From NCBI GenBank assembly GCA_049322355.1, contig JBMORG010000011.1, forward strand, positions 1 to 64,000: 64,000 nucleotides of DNA, in the 5' to 3' direction. A program made the position numbers and the translations under genes. Source of the stretch: 0-14-0-80-60-11 sp049322355. Lineage in GTDB: Bacteria; Desulfobacterota; Desulfobaccia; Desulfobaccales; 0-14-0-80-60-11. Shown piece by piece: positions 57,252-64,000 of this stretch. Position 1 is the first letter of the stretch. Each line of letters opens with the position of its first letter. The notes below the pieces were generated by a model. It ran no database searches. It saw nothing but the letters and a program-made list of their open reading frames with translations, and was not told where the DNA came from.

Positions 57252-58973
57252 ATGCTGGAAACCCTTCTTCTCACCGATGCTCTCAAAGGCTATACTTACG
57301 ACCAAGACAAGCTCCTGACGCCGGAGGAAACCATCCGGCGGGTGCGGGCGCGCCTGGGGCAGCTGGATATGAAGCTCCTCCAGGAGACCATGCGCATCGA
57401 CTCCGGGCGCCTGGACATCCCTGTGTACCTCAGCATTCTGGGGGTGGACGCCCGCCGGGTGGTGCCCACCCACAAGCAGATGGGCAAAGGGGCCACCCCG
57501 GTCCAGGCGGAAGCCAGCGCCCTCATGGAACTGGTGGAACGCTTCAGCTTTTTTACCTATATCGAGGCAGGCCCCCTGGATTATGGCCGTCCCCGGGACC
57601 TCCAGGGCCGCGCCCTGCCCTTCTCATATCTGACCCGTTCCCTGTTCGACAGTTCCTCCGAAGCCGCGGCCGCGGCCCGGCTTTATGAGGACTGGCCCTT
57701 GTATTTCGTGCCCGCCACCAACCTGACCCGGGGCCAGGCCGTCTATCTGCCCATCCATTGGTTTTACCTGATTGAAGAATATAACGGCCCCGCCGCGGGC
57801 AACTGTCTGGAGGAGGCCATCCTCCAGGGCTTATGTGAAGTGGTGGAGCGCCACGTGGGCTCGGTCATCAGCCACGACCGCCTCCCCACCCCGGTCATCG
57901 ACCCCGATTCGGTCACGGACCCCGCAGCCCGGGAATTGCTGGAAAAATTCAAGAGGAACGGCATCGTCCTCCACCTCCGGGACTTTTCCATGGACACCGG
58001 CATTCCCACGGTGGCCGCCCTGGCCTACGACCCGGCCACCTTCCCGGCCGACAGTGAGATTGTCTTTGCCGCGGGCACCACCACCGATCCCACCAAGTCA
58101 CTGGTCCGGGCCTTGACCGAAGTGGCCCAACTGGCGGGGGATTTTCACCGCCGCACCAGCTATCGCCCTACCCTGCCCAAATATGAGACCCTGGAGGAGG
58201 CGGCCTATCTCATGGCCCCCGGTCCCTTAAGGCCCCTGGACAGCCTCCCTAACCTCTCCCGGCCCAACCTCAAGGATGAGATCAATCTTTGCCTGGAAGC
58301 CCTATCCCGCCTGGGGCTGGAGGTCCTGGTGGTGAACACCAGCCACCCCACTCTTGACCTGCCGGCGGTCTATGTGCTTATCCCCGGTACCCATTTCCTG
58401 GAGCGCACCCGCAACACCAACGTCATATTTCACCTGGCCAAGGTGGCGGCCCTTTACGCTCAGCCCGCAGAAGGCCTGGGCGCCTTGGAAAAGCTCAATG
58501 CCGCGTTCCCCAACCGCTTCGACGTGCACTTTTTCCTGGGCCTGGCCCTGGAAAACCAGGATCGGGCCATTGATGCCCTGGAGCACTTCGAACGGGCTTT
58601 GACGCTTAATCCCCCGGCCCACGAATTACCCAGCATTTACGTACATCTGGGGTCCTGCCGAAAAGACCTGGGGTACTTCCGCCAGGCCGCCGACGCCTTT
58701 ACCCAGGCCCTGGCTCTGAACCCCCGCCTGAAAGAGGCGCACCATCTTCTGGGTTTCTGTTATTTCAAACTGGAGGAGTATCAGCGGGCGGTGGAGTGCT
58801 TCGAAAAGGTCATCGACTTGGATCCGGGTTCGGCCATCGACTACGCCAACCTGGGGATCAACTTGCAGCGATTGGGCCACTCCAAGGAGGCCGCCTACGT
58901 GCTCAAGCAGGCCCTGGAACTGGACCCCACTTTGGACTTCGCGAGCCGGGCCTTGGAGTCTTTGGGAGGTTGA
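57252..58973 (+). CDS. YcaO-domain protein fused to TPR repeats
   Basis: 573 aa. Residues 1-390 form a YcaO ATP-dependent cyclodehydratase/thioamidation domain: GKGATPVQAEASALMELVERFSFF (ATP/Mg-binding Glu), EEAILQGLCEVVERHV (second Glu set) and GTTTDPTKSLVRALTEVAQLAGDF. Residues 400-573 hold about four to five TPRs (FLGLALENQDRAIDALEHFERAL and so on). A YcaO activates a peptide backbone amide with ATP; the TPR part probably binds a protein partner. No TfuA or precursor peptide gene is adjacent, so the target is unknown. AGGAG precedes the ATG. Confidence 0.92.
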   Translation: MLETLLLTDALKGYTYDQDKLLTPEETIRRVRARLGQLDMKLLQETMRIDSGRLDIPVYLSILGVDARRVVPTHKQMGKGATPVQAEASALMELVERFSFFTYIEAGPLDYGRPRDLQGRALPFSYLTRSLFDSSSEAAAAARLYEDWPLYFVPATNLTRGQAVYLPIHWFYLIEEYNGPAAGNCLEEAILQGLCEVVERHVGSVISHDRLPTPVIDPDSVTDPAARELLEKFKRNGIVLHLRDFSMDTGIPTVAALAYDPATFPADSEIVFAAGTTTDPTKSLVRALTEVAQLAGDFHRRTSYRPTLPKYETLEEAAYLMAPGPLRPLDSLPNLSRPNLKDEINLCLEALSRLGLEVLVVNTSHPTLDLPAVYVLIPGTHFLERTRNTNVIFHLAKVAALYAQPAEGLGALEKLNAAFPNRFDVHFFLGLALENQDRAIDALEHFERALTLNPPAHELPSIYVHLGSCRKDLGYFRQAADAFTQALALNPRLKEAHHLLGFCYFKLEEYQRAVECFEKVIDLDPGSAIDYANLGINLQRLGHSKEAAYVLKQALELDPTLDFASRALESLGG

Positions 58974-59337
58974 TTTAAGGGACAGGAATCAGGCTATTTG
59001 GAGTTTCCGTGATAGCCCTCATCCCTCCTGAAAGTTAAGTCTCATTGGGGCACGGGCTTCCAGCCATTTTTGCCTTGGCGGTCAATTTCCTTTGACGGCT
59101 GCTTTAAAAATGAGTTAAATGTAAAAACGTTAGCCCAAAACCAGGGCTAATCGCCGAATTCTTCGAACAATTGTCGGAGAAGCGGGGGACCCGAGTACCT
59201 GGGGCGCATCGCCACGCGGCGTAGGACAACCTCATCAGTCCAAGCCCGACAGCTAACCTCGCAGGCGTAGATGGGGAGAACCTTCCGGACTTTTGCCGGA
59301 GGCGTGACCTCCCACCAAAAAGTTCGGAGGGTATTAA
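58974..59337. other. 364-bp gap before a decayed kup gene
   Basis: I see no convincing gene. Minus-strand frames here (59104-59413) overlap the kup remnant and look spurious. GGAGGG at 59326-59331 is the ribosome binding site of the remnant. Confidence 0.4.
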
Positions 59338-59517
59338 TGACCACTTCAGCTGGGTCTGGCGAGTCGCGCCGACCCAATCCGCTTCCCCTGAATCTGCCAT
59401 AGATCACGGCCATACCGCCTCCACCGGCAAACTGGACTTACGCAGACCCCTCACTCTGTCTCTCGGCGCCCTTGGCGTAATCTACGGCGACATCGGCACC
59501 AGCCCTTCGACGAGAAC
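59338..59517 (+). pseudogene. kup: Truncated and frameshifted kup (potassium uptake) remnant
   Basis: ATG 59338 with GGAGGG 7 nt upstream opens TTSAGSGESRRPNP. After a frameshift near 59380-59395 it continues as DLRRPLTLSLGALGVIYGDIGTSP, the highly conserved N-terminal signature of Kup potassium transporters. Homology stops at TSP (about 59503), and a stop follows at 59515-59517. The other roughly 570 residues are missing, so this is a 5' fragment left by a deletion or rearrangement. Confidence 0.75.
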
Positions 59518-59794
59518 GGGTTCCTGAGTCCCCTAAACTTTACCGATTCCGGGGTGGGGTTTTGAGGGGGACGAGGGACGGGAGCACCTTTACCCAGGGC
59601 TGGGCCAGCGATAAAGTGAGGAGGACGGACAACAAGGAGCACATATTTTCTGGATATGGGAAGTTTATAGGTTCTGTGATAAGTGTCGGAGCATAGCAGC
59701 AAGCGCAACCAAGGCAGTCTGCTCTCTCAGATCCTCTTGCATTTATCCCCCCTTGAGTCGCTATGTCTGTAATCCTCCCTCTATAAACATTCAC

Positions 59795-60085
59795 TCAGCC
59801 GTCAGGCTGCAACTCATCAAGAACTTTGTCAAGAACTTTGTCAAGCCTCGTCATGATGTCTTCTGCTGCCTTGTTTATGGTCGTGATTATGACTCCCAGG
59901 CCTATCGTTATGACACCCAATATGACACCCAACAGGGTTTCCGTCTCGTTGAATACATCTTTTCGAAGAGAATGGAAAACTAAAATACCCACAAAGGTAA
60001 AACCAAACCAGACAAACCACCTGCCTGATTCGATAAACCTCAAGGTCCTGTTTTCCTTTTTATTTGTTGGTGGCAACTGGTTCAT
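59795..60085 (-). CDS. Small membrane protein, unknown function
   Basis: 96 aa with two hydrophobic segments (about 24-38 and 50-70) and a C-terminal helix with the direct repeat DKVLDKVLDEL, encoded by a 12-bp tandem duplication. AGGAG precedes the ATG with 8-nt spacing. Not recognised. Confidence 0.65.
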   Translation of the reverse strand: MNQLPPTNKKENRTLRFIESGRWFVWFGFTFVGILVFHSLRKDVFNETETLLGVILGVITIGLGVIITTINKAAEDIMTRLDKVLDKVLDELQPDG

Positions 60086-60159
60086 TTTTTTCTACTCCTT
60101 TTCTGTTTAGTCATGTAAACATGGTTTGCTCTGTTTCCTCATTAACCTGAGGCTCCTCC

Positions 60160-60822
60160 TCAAAGTATGCCTGGAGGTGCTTCTCCGGGGCATAGCATCT
60201 CTTGCCCTGGAGCCTCCCGGCCTTGAGGAGTTCCCGGGCTCCTTTCGTGTTTTTCTAGACTAGAGCCAATAGAGCCATGGCCCGGGAGGGTTATCCAGCG
60301 GGGCAGAATGTGCGTGCGCATGGCCAGGGTGGCGGTCGAGATCATGAATACGCCTGCCATTTTGAGGGCAAAGACATTCATGATCTGGGCGCTAATGGCA
60401 CGGCCAAAGGCGTAGGCGCCGGACCCGATCATCAGTTTTGGCGCCGCATTGAGGACCAGGATCACTGCCCCTGCCACTGCTGTCGCCGCAAAGAACATGG
60501 CGAGGAACAAAATCCCACTGCCGAAAAAAACGGTGGCAAAAAAGCGGTCCTCGTACAGGCCCAGCCGATCGCGCACCACGCCGATGAACCACAAAAAGGC
60601 GATGCCGGCGAACGGCACCAGGTTCAGGGCCAGTACCACGGTTCCCGACTTGGCCGCAGACCAATCCTGCATCTCTGGGGAGATGGCTGGAACCGAAATT
60701 CGCAGGAGGACCAGAGTCGCAGTAGGCAGAACCGAAAAGAGAATCCCGGCGATGGCCGCAGCCCGCAATGTCTTCAGCCGGGAGCGGGTCAGCGGCCCGG
60801 GTGGCTGCATGCTTTGTTCCAT
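60160..60822 (-). CDS. Membrane protein, unknown function
   Basis: 220 aa from ATG 60822 (GGAGGTG 6 nt upstream; the open frame runs further up to 60912). Five hydrophobic segments, with RDRLGLYEDRFFATVFFGSGILFLAMFF in the middle. The segment after RWITLPG becomes polar. A +1 shift near 60288 would instead give a hydrophobic end (MALLALV) with a stop at 60255, so the C-terminus may be frameshifted. Confidence 0.65.
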   Translation of the reverse strand: MEQSMQPPGPLTRSRLKTLRAAAIAGILFSVLPTATLVLLRISVPAISPEMQDWSAAKSGTVVLALNLVPFAGIAFLWFIGVVRDRLGLYEDRFFATVFFGSGILFLAMFFAATAVAGAVILVLNAAPKLMIGSGAYAFGRAISAQIMNVFALKMAGVFMISTATLAMRTHILPRWITLPGHGSIGSSLEKHERSPGTPQGREAPGQEMLCPGEAPPGIL

Positions 60823-60928
60823 AAAACACACCTCCAGGGCCCGCTTGGGGTCCAGGAGCCCGTAAAGCTGGATGGTTTTGACTACGAGCCCGGTCCAGCC
60901 GGACACGGTCATCTCCTCAGAGAATATT

Positions 60929-61330
60929 TTATTCTGTTGCTTTATTCATTTCGCGGCGAGCAAATCGAAAATATGCCCAGACGGTCATGAAATTTATTAT
61001 CACGGCGATCAAGTTCCACAAAACCACCGGCCGTGACACAATCAAAAGACCGTAATAGACCCAAACAATCTGAAAAACCCCCATGATACCTGCCATCGTC
61101 GGGTTTATGCCCTTGCTAGACTGTCGCCTGAACATCCTGACCAAGTCCGGCACGGCAGCAAAGGTTGTGCCAAACCCTGCCACAAGTCCCAGTATTTCGG
61201 ATCGTTGAAACTTGGGGGATAGCAGGCTCGCCGTGTCTTTTGGCACCAACTCTTCACAGCCACATATTATGATCACGCCCAGCAATACAAGCCCGCGTAT
61301 CATCCTGTCAATACAAAGCCGCTTCAGCAT
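60929..61330 (-). CDS. SemiSWEET (MtN3-like) transporter with lipobox-like N-terminus
   Basis: 133 aa. The C-terminal 85 residues are a three-helix MtN3/PQ-loop unit (LGLVAGFGTTFAAVPDLVRMFRRQSSKGINPTM, then QIVWVYYGLLIVSRPVVLWN), as in SemiSWEET sugar transporters, which work as dimers. The PQ motif reads VP. An extra N-terminal hydrophobic segment ends in IIICGC, like a lipobox, which is unusual for this family. Start ATG 61330; a second ATG at 61336 abuts the AGGA. Confidence 0.75.
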   Translation of the reverse strand: MLKRLCIDRMIRGLVLLGVIIICGCEELVPKDTASLLSPKFQRSEILGLVAGFGTTFAAVPDLVRMFRRQSSKGINPTMAGIMGVFQIVWVYYGLLIVSRPVVLWNLIAVIINFMTVWAYFRFARREMNKATE

Positions 61331-61487
61331 GGTCATTCCTTTCCGTCACTAACGGCGACATTGATACCCGGTCGGCAGGCATCAGTTGGCGATCGCCAGC
61401 GCTACCGCTCCTATTTATTCCTATTTCTATGCGAAGTATTAATGCTGTAACTTTGCAGATGATCTAGGGGATTGTGGAACCTCCCCC

Positions 61488-62981
61488 TTACCAGGCAAAC
61501 ACGTGGAAACCCCAGGCCGGCAATTCCACGTAAAGGCCCCGTTCCAGCAAGGCGTCGCCTTCCCATTCATAGCGGGCCTCATGCATCAGGTCCTTGAGCG
61601 TCACCTTTGTTCCCTTCATATCACCAAAGGGCCAGGCCACGTGACATTGGCCCTGGCTGGGGCCATAATTAATGGCAACCAACAGGCGTTGGCCCGTCCC
61701 ACCTTCCCAGGCGTAGGCCAGGAAGCGGTCCCAGGTGGGGTTGCCGTCCCAGGCTGGGCGAACTTCCAAGAGCTGCCAGCGGCCGTCCCGGACCTCCGGG
61801 CGCTTTAGGCAATCCAGCAGTTTGCCATAAAATTCCTGCAGGATTGGATCAATCGCCTCCTCGGGGCGGCGCCCCAGGTGCATGGAGACTTTCACTCGAC
61901 GGCCTTCCAGTTGACCTTCGTGGAAGAACCGCAGGCCGGGGGTGAAGTAGGTGACCACCGCCGCTGCCTGGTGCACGGGTTGCGGAAAATCATGGGCCGC
62001 CCGGGGCTCGTCGTGGTTTTCGAGAAACCGCGCCAGCTTGTTTTGATAAGCCAGATCAGCCCAGAGGTGGGCCCGCACCGCCGCAGCATCCCGGGACAGG
62101 AGACGATCATAGAGACTCTTATCATAGCAATAGTCGAACCCCTGCTGCATGAGGGTCCACTCCAGATCCCAGTAGACTTCCGCCATAAAAATAAAGCCCG
62201 GGGTCTTGGCCTTGACCCGCCCGATGGTCCCCGGCCAGAAAGGTTCGTCCACGGGTGGGGAACCGTCGGTGGGCAAAGACCGCTCGCCCCAGGTGCGCTG
62301 GAAGATCTCGGGGAGAATCAGCATGGCCATGTCACAGCGCACCCCGTCGGCGATTCCTGCCAGCTTGAGGAGCTCCTGGGCCATGGCTTCCCTTAATCCC
62401 GGGTGGCGATAGTTGATCTGGAAGGTATCGGGCCAGCCGGCGAAGTAGGGGTCCCGGCCGTAGGCCAGGATAAGGGAGCCGCTGGTGGGGTCAACCCGCC
62501 GATAATTGTGGGGCTCCCTCTCCAGGTCGGCTTCACTCCCCTGGACGTAGAACTCGGGGTGCTGCTTTACCCAGGGATGATCAGGGGCGGTGTGGTTGGG
62601 GACGAAGTCCACGAGGAGCTTGAGGCCCCTGGCCTTGAGACGTTCCTTCAAACCAATAAGGTCCGTCTGCTGGCCGAAATCCCGGTGCAGGGTGTAGCCT
62701 GTAACCGCAAAGGGCGAGCCGCTGACGTCCGCCTCGGTGAAGCCAGGGAGCGTCGCCTGGAACTCTTTAAGCCAATCCGAATGGCTCAGAGACACCTGGC
62801 GTCCGGCCGGGCCGGTCTGCCAGAGACCCAGGAACCAGACGTAATCGAAGCCCTGGGCAGCCACCTGGTCGAGAAAGGCATCGGAAATATCTGCCAGCGT
62901 CGCGGCCCGTCCCAAACGGTCAGAAAGCTCCCGGAGCCACACCCGGGTGTTGATTTGATAAAGCGAAGGATAACGCACCAT
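61488..62981 (-). CDS. GH13 alpha-amylase family enzyme
   Basis: 497 aa from ATG 62981 (AGGAGG 10 nt upstream; the frame extends to 63035). Catalytic segments: LLVDFVPNHTAPDHP, IADGVRCDMAML (nucleophile Asp), GFIFMAEVYWD (acid/base Glu) and RFLENHDEPRAA (third Asp). A C-terminal beta domain follows. Alpha-glucan hydrolase or transferase; no signal peptide, so cytoplasmic. Probably works with malQ and the GH13 at 50.9 kb in storage-glucan turnover. Confidence 0.9.
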   Translation of the reverse strand: MVRYPSLYQINTRVWLRELSDRLGRAATLADISDAFLDQVAAQGFDYVWFLGLWQTGPAGRQVSLSHSDWLKEFQATLPGFTEADVSGSPFAVTGYTLHRDFGQQTDLIGLKERLKARGLKLLVDFVPNHTAPDHPWVKQHPEFYVQGSEADLEREPHNYRRVDPTSGSLILAYGRDPYFAGWPDTFQINYRHPGLREAMAQELLKLAGIADGVRCDMAMLILPEIFQRTWGERSLPTDGSPPVDEPFWPGTIGRVKAKTPGFIFMAEVYWDLEWTLMQQGFDYCYDKSLYDRLLSRDAAAVRAHLWADLAYQNKLARFLENHDEPRAAHDFPQPVHQAAAVVTYFTPGLRFFHEGQLEGRRVKVSMHLGRRPEEAIDPILQEFYGKLLDCLKRPEVRDGRWQLLEVRPAWDGNPTWDRFLAYAWEGGTGQRLLVAINYGPSQGQCHVAWPFGDMKGTKVTLKDLMHEARYEWEGDALLERGLYVELPAWGFHVFAW

Positions 62982-63037
62982 GACCGATTCCTCCTTTTTG
63001 AACTGGCGTTTGTCGGCGGCGTTAATCTGATTCAACT

Positions 63038-64000
63038 TTAAAACCGGTATGACAGCCCCCCGGAGACGCTGCGGGCCTGATAAGATACGCCGCCTCGAAG
63101 CATGCTGTTGGCATAGAAGCCCACGGCGCGCATAGACAAATGGGAGGTGAGGAGATAATTCAATTCCACCAGGACATTTTCGCCAGGGCCGTTTCCCACC
63201 TGGTTATAAGTCACGTTGCTTTCTACGATAAATTTTGCCCGATCGCTCCAGTTGTATTCCAATACGACCCCCCAGGCGTGATATTTCAAAGAGTGAAAAT
63301 CGGCATAAGGGGGACCGGCGCCGGGCTGTGCCAGGTCTATGGCCCGGTTTTGAAAATCGCCGTAGTAGAGAGAATACTTGATTTTGAGCAACGGGTCCCA
63401 GAGAACCCGGTATTGCACCATGCCTCCCATGATTCGGCGAAGATTTCCATCCGTAATAAAGCTCCAGTCGCCAAAGCCGCTTAAAATGAGCCGCGGTCCC
63501 AACGCTTGATACCCCCAAAGGCTGACGTCTTGGGCCCGGATTTTCTGCGTCACCGCCAGGGTATTGGCGAAGACGGCTCCGAAATAATTCTGGGCCCACA
63601 AACCGATGGGATTGACCACCTGGTAGCGGTAGCGTCCGTATCCCGTAAAGTCGTCAAAATATAGACCCCAAGGACCCCGGAAGGGACCGAAGAAATCAAT
63701 GAAGTCGTAATAGCTGTAGGACAGAGAGAGGCCGGTCCCGGCAGTAGCCTGCCAGTAAGCCGCGGCCCGGGTGGTCACTGACTGGCCCCAGCGGCCATAG
63801 TCATTGCCGGCCACTCCCAGTTCCGCCAGAACAGTGCGCACCGGCCGGTATTGGAGGATCAGAGGCAGCACATGACGGTGCAGGGATTGCCCCGCTTGAT
63901 TGCGGCGGAACGGCCCAGGGCCGCTGTTATATGTCAGATACCCATACCCGCTGTAAAGGCGAATCCGCGGGTTCACGTAAGCCCGGAATCCACTCCACAG
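63038..64000 (-). CDS. Outer-membrane beta-barrel protein (partial, 5' end beyond window)
   Basis: The open frame continues past the right edge without a stop or credible start (the GTG at 63976 is internal-looking: AYVNPRIRLYSGYG). The visible 320 residues show alternating aromatic strands with turns, and end in LSYRF, the C-terminal Phe signature recognised by BamA. No family is recognised. It lies just upstream of the GH13 gene (2 bp between stop and the longest GH13 frame), so uptake of a glucan is conceivable but unproven. Confidence 0.75.
   Translation of the reverse strand: MWSGFRAYVNPRIRLYSGYGYLTYNSGPGPFRRNQAGQSLHRHVLPLILQYRPVRTVLAELGVAGNDYGRWGQSVTTRAAAYWQATAGTGLSLSYSYYDFIDFFGPFRGPWGLYFDDFTGYGRYRYQVVNPIGLWAQNYFGAVFANTLAVTQKIRAQDVSLWGYQALGPRLILSGFGDWSFITDGNLRRIMGGMVQYRVLWDPLLKIKYSLYYGDFQNRAIDLAQPGAGPPYADFHSLKYHAWGVVLEYNWSDRAKFIVESNVTYNQVGNGPGENVLVELNYLLTSHLSMRAVGFYANSMLRGGVSYQARSVSGGLSYRF

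Noticed and set aside
59147..59413. 88-aa minus-strand frame
   Set aside because: It overlaps the kup remnant on the plus strand, which has a ribosome binding site and a conserved motif.
1..64000. CRISPR array
   Set aside because: The only short tandem repeats are uninterrupted 7-bp arrays. There are no regularly spaced repeats with spacers and no cas genes.

Overview
This is a GC-rich bacterial chromosome segment, most likely from the Desulfobacterota (former Deltaproteobacteria), perhaps near Desulfobacca or Syntrophobacter. The basis is gene content: a soluble HdrD/DsrK-type iron-sulfur oxidoreductase, apparent selenocysteine use, a Liv-type ABC transporter, AmrS and late cobalamin genes. 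This placement is inference; there is no rRNA in the window.

Layout. 1-9.7 kb holds housekeeping genes: a Liv-type binding protein, glnS, a DUF599 protein, a Bax inhibitor-1 protein, thiL, flavin-reductase-like proteins, two small Cys-rich proteins, endonuclease V, an aldehyde dehydrogenase and a GNAT enzyme. 9.8-13.7 kb carries two genes interrupted by an in-frame TGA: an HdrD-like iron-sulfur protein and an ArsM-like methyltransferase. In both, the TGA sits where relatives have a conserved Cys, and a bacterial SECIS-like hairpin follows with its loop 23-24 nt downstream. Both are best read as selenoproteins. At 13.8-15.1 kb an AT-rich gene encodes two TIR/deoxyribosyltransferase-like domains plus a C-terminal module that has its own internal ribosome binding site. 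15.1-23.6 kb holds prfB (with its programmed frameshift), cobU-cobT-cobS, an acyl-CoA dehydrogenase, cobO, an SGNH-type membrane protein and amrS.

A 9.6-kb element (23787-33475) is integrated in the 3' half of tRNA-His and flanked by 52-bp direct repeats. It encodes a tyrosine integrase, an AlpA-like regulator, a primase-helicase, an SF2 helicase, a P27-type small terminase, an HK97-type capsid protein and several small proteins. It lacks a large terminase, portal, protease, tail and lysis genes, so it looks like a phage satellite rather than a prophage.

33.5-48.3 kb holds a GH3 enzyme divergent from a sodium/solute symporter, a lipoprotein, an RlmD/TrmA-type rRNA methyltransferase, a macA-macB-tolC-type efflux operon, a MASE3-PAS sensor with a degenerate kinase core, and rmuC. 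48.6-58.9 kb holds malQ and a GlgE-like GH13 enzyme (glucan metabolism), a proteasome-like protein, a frameshifted DUF1330 gene, livHMGF, and a YcaO protein fused to TPRs. The last 5 kb holds a kup remnant, small membrane proteins including a SemiSWEET, another GH13 enzyme, and an outer-membrane protein running off the end.

Degenerate 7-bp tandem arrays occur at seven gene boundaries or intergenic gaps, almost always within 10 nt of a start or stop codon. With several palindromic repeats and one MITE-like element, they form a conspicuous dispersed repeat layer.
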